DNA from: Eustoma russellianum
Lineage: Eukaryota; Streptophyta; Magnoliopsida; Gentianales; Gentianaceae
Assembly: GCA_036186865.1 (NCBI GenBank)
Contig: AP025047.1
Coordinates: 28,441,450-28,505,449 of the forward strand
Direction of reading: 5' to 3'
Length of the DNA stretch: 64,000 nt
The notes under the pieces are model-generated. The model did no database searches and was not told the DNA's origin. It saw nothing but the letters and a program-made list of their open reading frames with translations. Each line of letters starts with the position of its first letter. Positions within the stretch are counted from its first letter, which is position 1. Shown in pieces: positions 1 to 11,198 of the stretch. A program made the position numbers and the translations under genes.

Positions 1-1443
1 GAGTGAGAGATCGACGTGCCTCAGATGGATGTCGATCGATCAACGTTAGGGTATGACGTACGTCGATCGATCGACGTCAGGGTATGACGTCCACTTGTTT
101 GATGGAAAGGTAATGGAAGAAAGAGGGAAGTTAAGGGAACCTTTGGGTGACCTTAGGGACTTCTTAGGACATGATTGAGGTTAGTCTAAGTCTTGGAAAC
201 ATGACTTAAGATGGTGAATCAACGGAGGAGACTTCGTAGGGTATTCGAATCGGATTTCAGCATGATTGACCTAAGGGGTTAGGAATGAACGTATGGGGCT
301 TTACAGAGTTCAACAATGGAATGTGAGGGTTCCTACATTATCTTTTGGGTTCTAAAATCAATGTTTAGGTGATGTTGATCTGCCGGAAAGAATAAGCTCG
401 AGTGTGTAAGTGAGGTGAGTCTCGTATGACTGATTGATATCTGAATGTGATTTGAAGTATGTGAACAAAGAATGTGATTGATATGAGGAGTCTTGCATTC
501 TTGCATCATGGCACTTGCATTTGCATAATGTTTTGATAAGAGTTCTGCTTCGGCCCAGGGTATAACATTTGCGAAATGAGCTGTAATGTGTCATGGGATG
601 GAAACATAAGCTGTGGCACATTACAGGGTATAATGTTGAGATGTAATGTGTCATGGGATGGAAATATAAGTTGTGGCACATTACAGGGTATAAAGTTGAG
701 CTGTGGGGCGTCATGGGGTGGAAATATAAGCTGTGACCCACCATAGGGTATAAAGTTATGTGACTGGACATTGTGACATGCATTGCACTGTTTTGAAAAT
801 AAATTGCATACGCATTTGTGACTGTGTAGTGTAGTACATATTTTGTCATGCATCATGCGAGTCGTTATGTTATGTTTGGTTTGTAACTGGATTGTCATTG
901 AACTGTTACATGCGTATGAATTACGGTTCTTGTTCTGGTATGCTACTAGTCTATATTTTTTTGTGGTTATACAAGACATGTGCCCCATCAATCCCTTGAA
1001 TTATATATTACTCATGTCTTGCCATGTGTTGATCCCGTATGTCTTATAAGCAGGTTACTTGCTAGCGTTTTCCACTAAGGGTACTACTCTTGTTTTGCAG
1101 ATGAGGCTAGTTACGACATGATATTCATAGAAGATGACAGTGAGTGGGCGGAATGGGATGTCTAGAAGTCACCTTGGGAATTGTGCTAGACTATTTCTTG
1201 TTATTTCAGTTTTCTTTGTTCATTTGAAGACTTAGATGGCTGCGTCCATAAACAGTTATTGATAGTCACTTTATTGTTGGTGTATCGCTTTGATGGTTTA
1301 TATTTATGTGATACATGTTTCAGCACTTATTTCTCTTACGTCATTGATGATGTGTATTCGAGAGATGAGACGTCTTGTAGTCTTCTCAGTAAGCTACGAC
1401 GGGTGCACCGGGTCGGATCTGCTGTCCGGGTCGGGGCGCTACA
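1..1443 (+). mobile_element. 5' LTR (3' portion only) of Tekay-like Gypsy element
   Basis: This is the right-hand part of a long terminal repeat; its beginning lies before the window. It matches 7403-7465 plus 10495-11881 almost base for base (roughly 2-3% differences by eye) and ends GGGGCGCTACA, directly before a primer binding site. The U3-like part carries palindromes around ATCGATCGAT with TGACGT motifs (1-80) and a 60-bp tandem repeat (582-761). Small open frames inside it have no retroelement or cellular motif and are not genes. The complete LTR, measured from the 3' copy without its insertion, would be about 2474 bp. Confidence 0.9.
582..761 (+). repeat. 3 x 60-bp tandem repeat with hairpin arms in LTR
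   Basis: Three tandem 60-bp units start at 582, 642 and 702. Units 1 and 2 each contain TGTAATGTG and its exact reverse complement CACATTACA, so each could form a 9-bp stem. The third unit has changed arms (TGTGGGGCG and CCCACCATA) that still pair partly. The same array lies at 11019-11198 in the 3' LTR. Confidence 0.85.
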
Positions 1444-1445
1444 GG

Positions 1446-1458
1446 TGGTATCAGAGAC
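1446..1458 (+). other. primer binding site (tRNA-iMet type)
   Basis: TGGTATCAGAGAC lies two bases after the LTR end. The first 11 bases match the complement of the plant initiator methionine tRNA 3' end (TGGTATCAGAGC). This would prime minus-strand DNA synthesis. Confidence 0.88.
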
Positions 1459-1720
1459 TAGGCTTCAGATCTACCTCGGAGACCTAGGTTATGTCATGTA
1501 GAGTCTTAAGCTATGATTTTGACCCTAAGTTGATCTTTATGTCTAAGTACATGATCTTAGATATAAGTTTGATTGGGATGGGTGTGTGCGAGCGCGATAA
1601 AATGTAATCAATCAATGTTATTTTATTTAGTTTACAGGTTCTGTTTTGTACAACGCATATTGGCCTTCAGTATTTACTTTTGGAATTGCTGAATGCTAAT
1701 AAGCGTTGATTTTGCAGACA

Positions 1721-2789
1721 ATGCCTCCACGCAGAGATAACCAAGGAAACGGTGGCAATGGAAACGAGAACCCTCCACCACCACCAGTGATAGTACCCCA
1801 TGCGCTAATAGACGCTATCACAGTGATAGGACAAGGAGTTGCCCAGCAGCAACAACAACCCCCTCCTCCACCACCTCCTCAGCACGGTATCAGGTATTAC
1901 ATTGGGGAGATGCGAAAAATGCATGCCCCAACTTTTGAGGGGACCACCGATTCAGAAGTAGCTGGATTCTGGCTGGATGAGGTGGAGAAATGCTTCAGGC
2001 TAGTACAAGTGCCTGAGGAACTTAAAGTAGATGTAGCCACACCGTTGCTGATCGGCAGAGCAAACGCATGGTGGAATTGTATTCTGCCAAAGATGACTCC
2101 CCCTATTCTGTGGAGACAGTTCGTACAGGCCTACAAGGATTATGCATGAAACTGCTATTTTGGAGAAGATGAGGCAGTTCGATAAATTTGAACAAGGGAG
2201 GATGTCTGTTTCCGACTATGACGATAGATTCCATGCTTTGGGCAAATTCATGCCCATGGTGTTGGAAAACAACAGGATGAAGATGCTGAAATTCGAGGAA
2301 GGTTTGAACCCCCGCATACGGACGGCTATAGCGGGGTCTAGTCTGAAAACGTTCGAAGAGATGTTGGATGCATGTTACCGGGTGGAGAGTGACATGCGCA
2401 GGTCACAGCCTAGAGAGGCTCGTGACAAAACCAGTAAGAGACCGAAGGAAGAGAGAAGTGGAGGTAGACCCGGACGCTGGGTAAACATTCCCGGGAAAGG
2501 GCAGATAGGACCAGTTCAGAGGGCACCGCAACAGAATCAGCCCGACCGCCAAGCACCAGTAGTATGCCCACACTGCCAGAAGATCCATGTGGGTGAATGT
2601 TGGAGGAAGACAGGAGCATGCTTCAAGTGTGGAAAGACGGGCCATAGAATAAACGATTGCCCCTAGTGGGAACCAAAGGCACAGGGAGAAGCAGGGCCGG
2701 CACAGCAGCAGAGGGGCAGGCCCAACGCGAGAGTCCATGCGATGACGGATGCCGAAGTACAGGAGGGTACGGACGTTGTGACAGGTACG
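1721..2789 (+). pseudogene. gag: gag of Tekay-like Gypsy element, broken
   Basis: Gag would form the virus-like particle and package RNA. The start at 1721 gives an N-terminus beginning MPPRR, common in plant chromoviruses, followed by an Asn/Gly and Pro/Gln-rich stretch. The capsid-like part follows. A frame change near 2142-2149 looks like a 2-bp deletion. A CCHC zinc knuckle (CFKCGKTGHRINDC) ends at about 2660 and is followed at 2664 by TAG where related elements usually have Gln, so a CAG-to-TAG change is likely. Coding similarity continues past that stop to about 2789, where a 110-bp insertion begins. It cannot give a full-length product. Confidence 0.88.
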
Positions 2790-2899
2790 ACTTAAGTTAA
2801 ATATTAGTTGCTTAAGTTGAATTTTAGTCGTTTAAGTTGTAGATTAAATGTGCTTTATGTGAAAACCTTTATGTGCTACACTTTTTGTGTTTAAGTGTG
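2790..2899 (+). repeat. 110-bp insertion with ~20-bp repeats between gag and protease
   Basis: The gag-side coding match stops at about 2789 and resumes at about 2900, just before the protease. The insertion starts with three imperfect ~20-bp repeats sharing CTTAAGTT/TTTAAGTT (2790-2849), then AT-rich sequence. It holds stop codons. A GT at 2785 and an AG ending at 2915 would join in frame, but the acceptor has no pyrimidine tract, so splicing is only a possibility. Confidence 0.6.
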
Positions 2900-5800
2900 A
2901 TTCTAATTAATAAAGTACCTACGAACGTATTGTTTGATAGTGGAGCGAGTCACTCATTCATTTGTAAGCGGTTCGTCAAAGGACTCGATTGTCTCCCCGA
3001 ATGGCTTGAAACCCCCTTTAGGGTGCAGGCAGCCGGCTAACAAGTGCTGGTTTCCCACACCCGTACAAAGACTGTGAGTTGGAGTTGGATGGAAAGGTGT
3101 TTTATGTGACATTAGTTCCAATTCCGATGAGGGATTTTGATGTGATATTGGGCATAGATTGGCTGACCAAGAATCATGTCAATATTGACTGTAAACTTAA
3201 GCAAGTGACCGTTAAGGACCCTGAGATGAATGAAATAACGGTACAAGGAAACGTCAAATTAACAAAAGCCCCAAAGAAGATATACTTGACAGCAATTAAG
3301 GCATTTAAGGCTTTGGAAAAAGGAGCAGAGGGATTTATGGTGTATGTTGTAGATGCTAAGCAAGAAGTTCCCTCCATAGATCAGATTCCGGTAATCAATG
3401 AATTCAAGGACGTATTTTCGGATGATTTACCGGGAGTTCCGCCATCGAGAGAAGTGGAGTTCAAAATCAATTTGGTCCCAGGAGCCGAACCTATATCCAA
3501 GACACCTTACAGAATGGCTCCAGGTGAACTTAAGGAGCTAAAGGGACAACTTTAGGAGTTGTTGGACAAGAAGTTGATTGGTCCCAGTGTATCACCTTGG
3601 GGAGCTCTAGTGTTGTTTGTGAAGAAGAAAGATGGCAGCATGAGGTTGTGTATTGATTACCGGGAGTTGAATAAGATCACCATCAAGAACAAATATACTC
3701 TGCCAAGGATTGAGGATTTATTTGATAAACTAAAGGGAGCCCGATGGTTCTCAAAGATTGACCTTCGTCAGGGGTATCATCAGCTGCTTGTGAAAGCAGG
3801 AGACGTACCTAAAACAGCTTTTTGGACTCGATACGGGCATTATGAATTTTTGGTGATGCCTTTTGGATTGACAAATGCCCCGGTAGCCTTTATGGATTTG
3901 ATGAACAACGTATTCTGAGAACAGTTGGACCAATTCGTAGTGGTGTTCATCGATGACCTTCTGGTCTACTCCCCCGACGAGCAAGCTCATGCTGAACACT
4001 TAAGAGTGGTGTTGCAAATTTTGAGGCAACAAAAGCTTTATGCCAAATTCAGCAAGTGTGAATTCTGGCTAAGAAGTGTAGCCTTTCTTGGTCACGTGAT
4101 TTCGGAGGATGGGATTTCTGTGGATCCTAAGAAGATAGAAGCCATCACGGAATAGCCAAGACCCACAAATGTGACCGAAGTCAGAAGCTTCCTACGCTTG
4201 GCAGGCTATTATAGGAAGTTTGTCGAGGCATTCTCCGCCATAGCAGTTCCATTGAGTCGACTTACACAAAAAAAGACTAAGTTCGAATAGACTGCGAATG
4301 CGAACAGAGCTTTTCTGAGCTCAAGAAGAGATTGACCACAGCCCCGGTGTTGGCACAACCCTCCGGCATCTACAGTTTTGTGATCTATAGTGACGCGTCC
4401 AAGAAAGGACTAGGTATGTACATCATTACAATTAATGCATTGTATATACATATGCTAGTCTTAAACTAACTTTCTGTTTATAGGTTGTGTCTTGATGCAA
4501 AATGGACGAGTTATTTCGTACACGTCGAGACAGTTGAAACCATATGAACAGAATTACCCGACGCATGATTTAGAACTTGCGGCAGTAGTGTTCGCCCTTA
4601 AGATCTGGAGACACTTCTTATACGGAGAAAAGTGTGCCGTGTTCACTGACCATAAGAGTCTGAAATATCTGTTCTCGCAGAAAGAGCTAAATATGAGACA
4701 GAGAAGATCGTTGGAGTTACTTAAGGATTATGACTTAACCATCAACTATCATCCGGGTAAAGCAAATAGAGTGGCGGACACGCTGAGCAGAAAGCCTAGT
4801 CACGCTAAATAGTCCCCGTTGGAAAGAGAGATCAAGGAGTTTGGTCTCGATATGGTGGATTTGGTAGCGAATGCTCTCACCACCCTATCTATCAGCCCAG
4901 ACTTGGTAGAAGAGTTAAAGGAGCGCAGTATGATGATACAACACTGAAAGGAATCTGCTACAAGTTGTCTACGGGACCAGTAAAAGATTTCCATTTGAGG
5001 GAGGATGGAAGTCTATGGTTCCAGAATCGGTTATGTGTACCTGATAATGATGAGCTTCGAAGGGAGTTGCTACGTGAAGCTCATAACTCAAGGTTATCTA
5101 TCCACCACGGCAGCACAAAGATGTATAAGGACCTCAAAAGGAATTATTGGTGGATAGGGATGAAGAGAAACATAGCGGAGTATGTTGAGAGATGTTTAGT
5201 ATGCCAACAAGTCAAAGATGAACATCAACGACCTGGTGGTTTGATGATGCCACTAGAGATTCCAGAATGGAAGTGGGAGCACGTGACTATGGACTTGTGA
5301 TGGGATTACCCAAAACCAGAAATGGGAATGAGATGATTTGGGTAATTGTAGACCGCTTAACAAAGACAGCCCATTTCATAGCTATGCCACATGGTACATC
5401 CTATGAGAAATTATCCAACATATATGTGGATAACATTGTGAGCTTGCACGGAGTCTCCGTCAGTATTGTGTCGGACCGTGACCCCAAATTTACTTCTAAG
5501 TTTTGGAGGGCATTTCAGAAAACAATGGGTACCGGGCTAAGAATGAGTACCGCGTACCATCCTCAAACGGATGGACAATCCGAGAGAACTATCCAAACTT
5601 TGGAGGACATGTTGAGAACATGCACCTAGGATTTCAAAGGAAACTGGGATAGTCTGTTGAAGTTGATGGAGTTTTCATACAATAACAGCTATCACAACGC
5701 CATTGGTATGGCTCCATTTGAAGCATTATACGGACGTAAGTGCAGGTCCCCGGTTTGTTGGGACGAAGTTGGGGAAAGGACAATCACGGCACCAGAATTG

Positions 5801-6328
5801 GTTGAACAAACAATTGAGAAAGTGAAAGTGATAGGAGAAAGACTAAAGGTGCCCCAAGACCGTAGCAAAAGTTGGGCAGATTCTAAAAGAAGGCCCCTAC
5901 ACTTTGAGATTGGGGAAAAGGTATATTTGCGAGTTTCACCCACCAAGGGAGTGGTGAGGTTCGGAATGAAGGGCAAGTTAAGCCCTAGATATATTGGTCC
6001 ATACGAGGTGCTTGACAAGGTTGGAGAAAGTGCATACCGACTAGCGTTGCCTCCAATCTAATCACAAGTTCATAATGTATTTCACGTGTCGCAATTGAAG
6101 AAATACGTATCGGATCCGAGCCATATCCTTGAGGCCCAACTGCTGGATGTTAGAGAAGATGTCATTTATGAAGAACATCCGGTGAAGATTGTAGACAAGA
6201 AAGATCAAGTCCTACGCAGGCGCGTGATTCCATATGTCAAAGTTCAATGGAGTAACCATACGGAGCGTGAAGCCACGTGGGAGTTTGAGGAGCAAATGAA
6301 GGAGCTATATCCACATCTTTTCCAATAA
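2900..6328 (+). pseudogene. pol: pol (PR-RT-RNaseH-INT-chromodomain) of Tekay-like chromovirus, broken
   Basis: The domain order is that of Ty3/Gypsy. The protease active site DSG is at 2936-2944. Reverse transcriptase runs from about 3480 and has FIDD near 3949. RNase H is at about 4380-4810. Integrase has a zinc-binding region at about 5080-5220 and a core at 5300-5640. A C-terminal chromodomain-like segment (ending near PHLFQ) runs 6150-6325; this marks a chromovirus, whose chromodomain directs integration to chromatin. Nonsense codons at 3553, 3916, 4153 and 4288 sit where relatives have Gln, Arg or Trp, fitting C-to-T or G-to-A decay. There are frameshifts near 3040, 4290 and 5290. A 70-bp intron-like segment interrupts RNase H. 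Not functional. Confidence 0.92.
4414..4483 (+). other. intron-like insertion inside RNase H
   Basis: The 70-bp segment begins GTATGT and ends TTTATAG. It contains CTAAC (branch-point consensus) about 16-20 bases before the end and a T-rich stretch after it. Removing it joins the conserved RNase H sequence in frame exactly at a Gly codon. The segment is AT-rich. It can equally be read as a 65-bp insertion (4416-4480) flanked by direct repeat TAGGT (4411-4415 and 4481-4485), so a target duplication could have supplied both splice sites. Splicing itself is inferred. Confidence 0.7.
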
Positions 6329-6360
6329 AGTACGTCAGTTTCGAGGACGAAACTTTTTGT

Positions 6361-6373
6361 AAGGGGGGTAGAA
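6361..6373 (+). other. polypurine tract of Tekay-like element
   Basis: AAGGGGGGTAGAA lies directly before the 3' LTR start (TGTTATG at 6374), the expected place for plus-strand priming. It has a single pyrimidine. Confidence 0.85.
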
Positions 6374-7244
6374 TGTTATGTCCCGCACCCTCCGTTGAAA
6401 TAATTAAAGGATAAAAAGATATTAACTGGGATTAATGGCAATAAATGATAATGAAATAAGAATTAAGTATTAGAATTAATTCCAATTTATTGAGAGGATT
6501 AAATATGGAATTAAGTAGTATTTAATTTAGAATTAGATATTTAGAATTTAATCCTTTAAGATAAATGAGATAATAGGATATAATTTAGAAACTCAAATTT
6601 CACCTTTCCCATATCAAAACTGACTGAACGTCAGTTTTCCTTCACTTCTCAGAAAAGGAACGACGCAAATCCTCTCCTCCATCCCCATAGGCGATTTTTC
6701 TCTCCTTTGCGAACCCAGGGAAGATTCTTCAAGATCTTCAATCCAATCTTCTTTCGTTCTTCGATTCTTCTTCGAGTAATCACAGGCAAGTAATCTACTT
6801 ATAAGTTCTCACGATTTGCGAAAGAAAAAGGCCTATTTTTTATATCAAAATTGGATCACCATGCAGTAGTTTCTTTCTGTGAATCTATATGTGATTTATA
6901 TGTTTTGATTTCGAGATTTGGCCGCTATATGATTTGGATCATTGTTGTTGTTGTTGAAATATGTGAGATTATACAAAACCCAATTCCCTTGAATCCCCAT
7001 TTGTGCTATTTTCGGATGGAAGGAAAGGGGAGTGAAAAAGGTGAGATTTTGGGTTCGTTTGATGAGTGATGTGCGTTTTAGGCTTGAATCCGTGATTGGT
7101 TTGTGGAAGGTTTGAATTGGTGAATTAAGTATGGATTGATAGGGAGGATTAGGCTTGGAATGGTTGGAAGAAAGTTGGAAACCGATTGGGATTTAGATCT
7201 ACAGTTTCTACAGAAATCGCCGGATGGAAATTCTGGAAATTAAT

Positions 7245-7465
7245 GACGTCGATCGATCGACGTCAGGGTATGACGTACGCCGATCGATCGATGTCTGGTT
7301 GGTGAGAGACTGACGTGCCTCAGATAAACGTAGATCGATCGACGTATAAGGGGGTGAGAGATCGATGTTCCTCAGATGTACGTCGATCGATCGACGTAGG
7401 ATAGAGTGAGAGATCGACGTGCCTCAGATGGACGATGATCGATCGACGTTAGGGTATGACGTACG
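7245..7465 (+). repeat. tandem palindromic repeats with TGACGT motifs in LTR U3
   Basis: About five imperfect units of roughly 50 bp share a palindrome. Perfect forms are GACGTCGATCGATCGACGTC (7245-7264) and TACGTCGATCGATCGACGTA (7379-7398). The linkers carry GAGAGATCGACGTGCCTCAGAT-like sequence. A further unit is cut by the nested insertion and continues at 10495. The 5' LTR has the same motif at 29-78. TGACG is the known core of bZIP (TGA-factor) sites, so an enhancer role is plausible but inferred. Confidence 0.75.
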
Positions 7466-8857
7466 TGTAGGATCTACAAGACACCACTAGAAGGGGGGTT
7501 GAATAGTGCGTGCGGAAAATGTGGTTTTTAAAATTAGTTTGAACCAAAAACCCAACTTCTGAAAACAGTTTCTGTTTTTAGGACTAGTTTTAAAACATTT
7601 TGAAAACTAGGTTGCAGGTCTTCAAAACTTCTGAACTTTGGAGAGAACTTAGACTCAGATGTTATGAGTATCTCCTAAAAATTTCAGATTAAAATTCAAC
7701 CTCTAACACCTTGAAAAATGTTGGTGGTCAGATTGTGCGAATCTGCCAGAAACGGTAGACTGATTTCAAAAATTAATTCCTATTTGTACACAACTCCAAA
7801 TGCTCTGAAAATTTATAGACTAACCCCTTAAGTTGTATTTAAATGGGTTGAAACAGTTTTGAAAAATTCTTTTGGGAAGTTAGTCAAATACGATCAAAGT
7901 CTCAACCTTTGCAAGCCTGAAAATCAGACTGCACTAGTCTCAGAACTTTGGACGTTTGGATGACTTATACTTGTCCAAAAGGGTTGAAACTTGTGCCAAA
8001 AGAAGCTTAAAACGTATGGCTATCTTTCCTGAAAGTTTTGTGATTTTTAAAATTCGTTTACTATTTTTATGGACGTGATTACGAACAGTAAACAGTGCTG
8101 AAATAGAAAATAAGTGCTGAAAGTAAATGACACCAAGAAGTTTATACTGGTTCGGTTATCAACAACCTACTTCAGTCTTCGAGGAACACCTTCCTCGGTT
8201 CACACTAATCACACAACACAAATACACCTTACCACAGGGTTGATGGAGTTACACACCAACTCCAACCCTTTACAAATCTTGTATGATGAATACAATACGC
8301 ACGAACGCCACCACCTTGCAAGATTGAAGATTGATCACACCTTGATCAATCTTTTACAAAGATATAGAATGTGTGGTGGTCTAAGATAAGCCTATTCAAG
8401 AATATGAATATAAGTACAATAGGCTTTCAAGAAGAAAGAAAGAGAGTGTAGAAGAAGGAGTGCTAGGCGTTTTTGATCACAAGAATGTAATGCTTGTTCT
8501 TGTCTTTGTTTTGCTCATCTCCTTTCCTTTTAAGCAAAATGGCCGTCCCCCCTAGGTGCTCTCCCCTCTTGAAAATTATCTTCTAAGTCCTTTGGAGAAT
8601 GTGTGGCATCATTGTGACATGCTCTTGCTTACTTGGCACCTTCTCATTGGAGGATCATTTAACTTTTGCTTACCTGGCGCTCATTGATTGGTTGAATGTT
8701 GTCATCATTCGATGACTTGAAAAATCTGAAAATTCCACTAAAAACATGTGCCAAAATCATCATAAAATACTTGTCATAACTCATAAGATTATCACTCAAT
8801 TCAAGCAAGATAAAATTCCTCCACACAAGGTAAATATTTTGGCCATAAGTGCACTTG

Positions 8858-9212
8858 ACATGCTGAAATTTCAGCATGTGATTCATGGAGATATAATTCA
8901 AATTTCTTCCAAATTTTTATTGATTTTTCTTTTAAAATAAATCACCAATTAGTAGCAAATATTCTCATCATTTTGGAAATGAAATTTGGACACCAACATG
9001 GCCACAACATCGGCCAAGGTACATTCCCACACATGCTGAAAAATTTCAACATGTGTGATATTCAAGATATCACACTTTATGACTTGTATCTTATTCAAAT
9101 TACTTCCATTTCTTCTTCCAATTGATCACATGTTTCAAGACACAAATTATATGCTCATTAATCATGAAAATCGGCCAGCCTATCTTCCACATGCTGAAAT
9201 TTTCAGCATGTG
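8858..9212. repeat. three CATGCTGAAA/TTTCAGCATG palindromes at ~165-bp spacing
   Basis: Palindromes lie at 8859-8878 (perfect 20 bp), 9030-9055 (imperfect) and 9188-9212 (12-bp arms, 1-base centre). The sequence between them is loosely similar, with AT-rich stretches and ATCAC motifs, so they look like a diverged tandem repeat inside the solo LTR. Confidence 0.65.
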
Positions 9213-9617
9213 TTTCAAATGAGATAAAATTTCAAACATTACCTTTTGTACCTTCTTTCTTTAAATCACCAACATTGTATGATTGATTCTTGACAAATCA
9301 ACATGCCAACAAGGCTCCACATATGTTCATCTCAGCTGTATAGGCGTGTCCAACATGTATATGCATGTGCTGAATTTTATTTTTGCTAACTTTTAAAATA
9401 GTGCACATTTAATAATACACACATGTTATATTCCAATCAGCCCTTGATTTAATTTTTTAGAACACTTTAAGATGTATAACATATGTAAAAAGTGTCTTGA
9501 TACGTGTCGTATGATGTGCCAAAAATGTTTCATGTATTGTGTATGTAGAAAACCAAATTTTCGCTGTTTATCGATTACCCGATTTTTCTCTAATTAAATT
9601 CCAAATTTTTGCACATG

Positions 9618-9650
9618 TTATATATATTATGTTACACATAATATATATAA
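9618..9650. repeat. 15-bp perfect inverted repeat, 3-base loop
   Basis: Arms 9618-9632 and 9636-9650 are perfect complements around TAC, made mostly of AT steps. It could extrude as a hairpin; it lies inside the nested solo LTR. Confidence 0.7.
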
Positions 9651-11018
9651 TATAAAATTTAATTTTCAGAACTCGGCTGGTCTAAAGTGGCGCCATTAAC
9701 ATGTGACAAAATTGAAATTGGAATCTCCACAATTTGGCCTTAATGTGGGGTGATTTGTGTGTGCCAACATGGAATGATTTTATGGCTGAAAATAACATCA
9801 TAGGCACGAAAATTATAATGATTTTTGCGGCGTAGGGGCTGGCCATCTATTTATGGCAAGTACGTGATACGTTGGCGAAGTTTCGGTATTCGCCCGATAT
9901 GACAATTTTCGGTTTAGAACCTTTTAACGTGTCGGATTTAATTTGTCATCACCATGACTTATATCATATGATATAAGACCTGAATATACTCATAAATATG
10001 AGTTAAGTATGGTGGTGTAACGTTAACGTACGTATGTAAAATATATAACGTGTCGGTAGTACGTTGGAATACATGTGTATGTGCCTTTTTCAAAAAATCT
10101 GAAAATATATATATTTATATATATAGGCGTGCCATATAAGTGTGGTGAGAGAAGGAGGAGACTTTCCTTTCTTAGTCTTGTTGCCTTTGTGCTTTGTCCA
10201 AATGTAGCTTCCTTTAATGAACTACTTAGTTTAATTAACTAAGCATTTCACTTAATGAACTAGTTTAGTTCATTAATGGTGGCACCTGAAAATAGTACAA
10301 ACACAACAAATGTTTGCCATTTGATGTAAGCTTTAACGCTTCATGGCTTGTTAGTACGGCAACATTATATATGAACTATATAAAGCAAGTTTTATGCAAC
10401 AACGTGTCATTTCACAAAATATGTCATGCATTTCTTTGTAACACATTATTTAAATCATGCATTTTGAAATCAATCAAACCCCTTTTTCTCAACAGTACGT
10501 CGATCAATTGACGTCAGGATATGACGTCCACTTGTTTGATGGAAAGGTAAAGGAAGAAAAAGGGAAGTTAGGAGAACCTTTGGGTGACCTTAGGGACTTC
10601 TTAGGACATGATTGAGGTTAGTCTAAGTCTTGGGAACATGACTTAAGATGGTGAATCAACAGAGAAGACTTCGTAGGGTATTCGAATTGGATTTCAACAT
10701 GATTGACCTAAGGGGTTAGGAATGAACGTATGGGGCTTTACAGAGTTCAACAGAGGAATGTGAGGGTTCCTACATTATCCTTTGGGTTCTAAAATCAATG
10801 TTTAGGTGATGTTGATCTGTCGGAAAGAATAAGCTCGAGTGTGTAAGTGAGGTGAGTCTCGTGTGACTGATTGATATCTGAATGTGATTTGAAGTATGTG
10901 AACGAAGAATGTGATTGATATGAGGAGTCTTACATTCTTGCATCATGGCACTTGCATTTGCATAATGTTTTGATAAGAGCTGTGCTTCGGCACAGGGTAT
11001 AAAGTTTACGAAATGAGC

Positions 11019-11198
11019 TGTAATGTGTCATGGGATGGAAATATAAGCTGTGGCATATTACAGTGTATAAAGTTGAGCTGTAATATGTCATGGGATGGAA
11101 ATATAAGCCGTGGCACATTACAGGGTATAAAGTTGAGCTGTGGTGCGTCATGGGGTGGAAATATAAGCTGTGACCCACCATAGGGTATAAAGTTATGT
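11019..11198 (+). repeat. 3 x 60-bp tandem repeat, 3' LTR copy
   Basis: This is the same three-unit array as at 582-761, with a few substitutions. The third unit has arms TGTGGTG and CACCATA, which still pair at six of seven positions. Confidence 0.82.

Larger units (their letters stand above)
7466..10494. mobile_element. nested 3.0-kb solo LTR with GTACG target duplication
   Basis: The segment begins TGTAGGATC and ends CTCAACA, the TG...CA ends of an LTR, and is flanked by GTACG at 7461-7465 and 10495-10499. Its 3029 bp hold no gag or pol motif, no primer site and no second internal LTR copy. That fits a solo LTR left by LTR-LTR recombination. Near the left end is an AAGGGGGGTTGAATAG stretch seen in many plant LTRs. 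Lineage is not determined; a non-autonomous element remains possible. Orientation was not established. Confidence 0.8.

Noticed and set aside
358..991. Overlapping minus-strand frames with repeated HSLYFHPMTH-like segments
   Set aside because: These come from the 60-bp LTR tandem repeat read in open frames; 60 is a multiple of 3, so the frame stays open by chance.
7466..10494. A complete small retrotransposon instead of a solo LTR
   Set aside because: No internal duplicated ends, primer site or polypurine tract was found between the termini.
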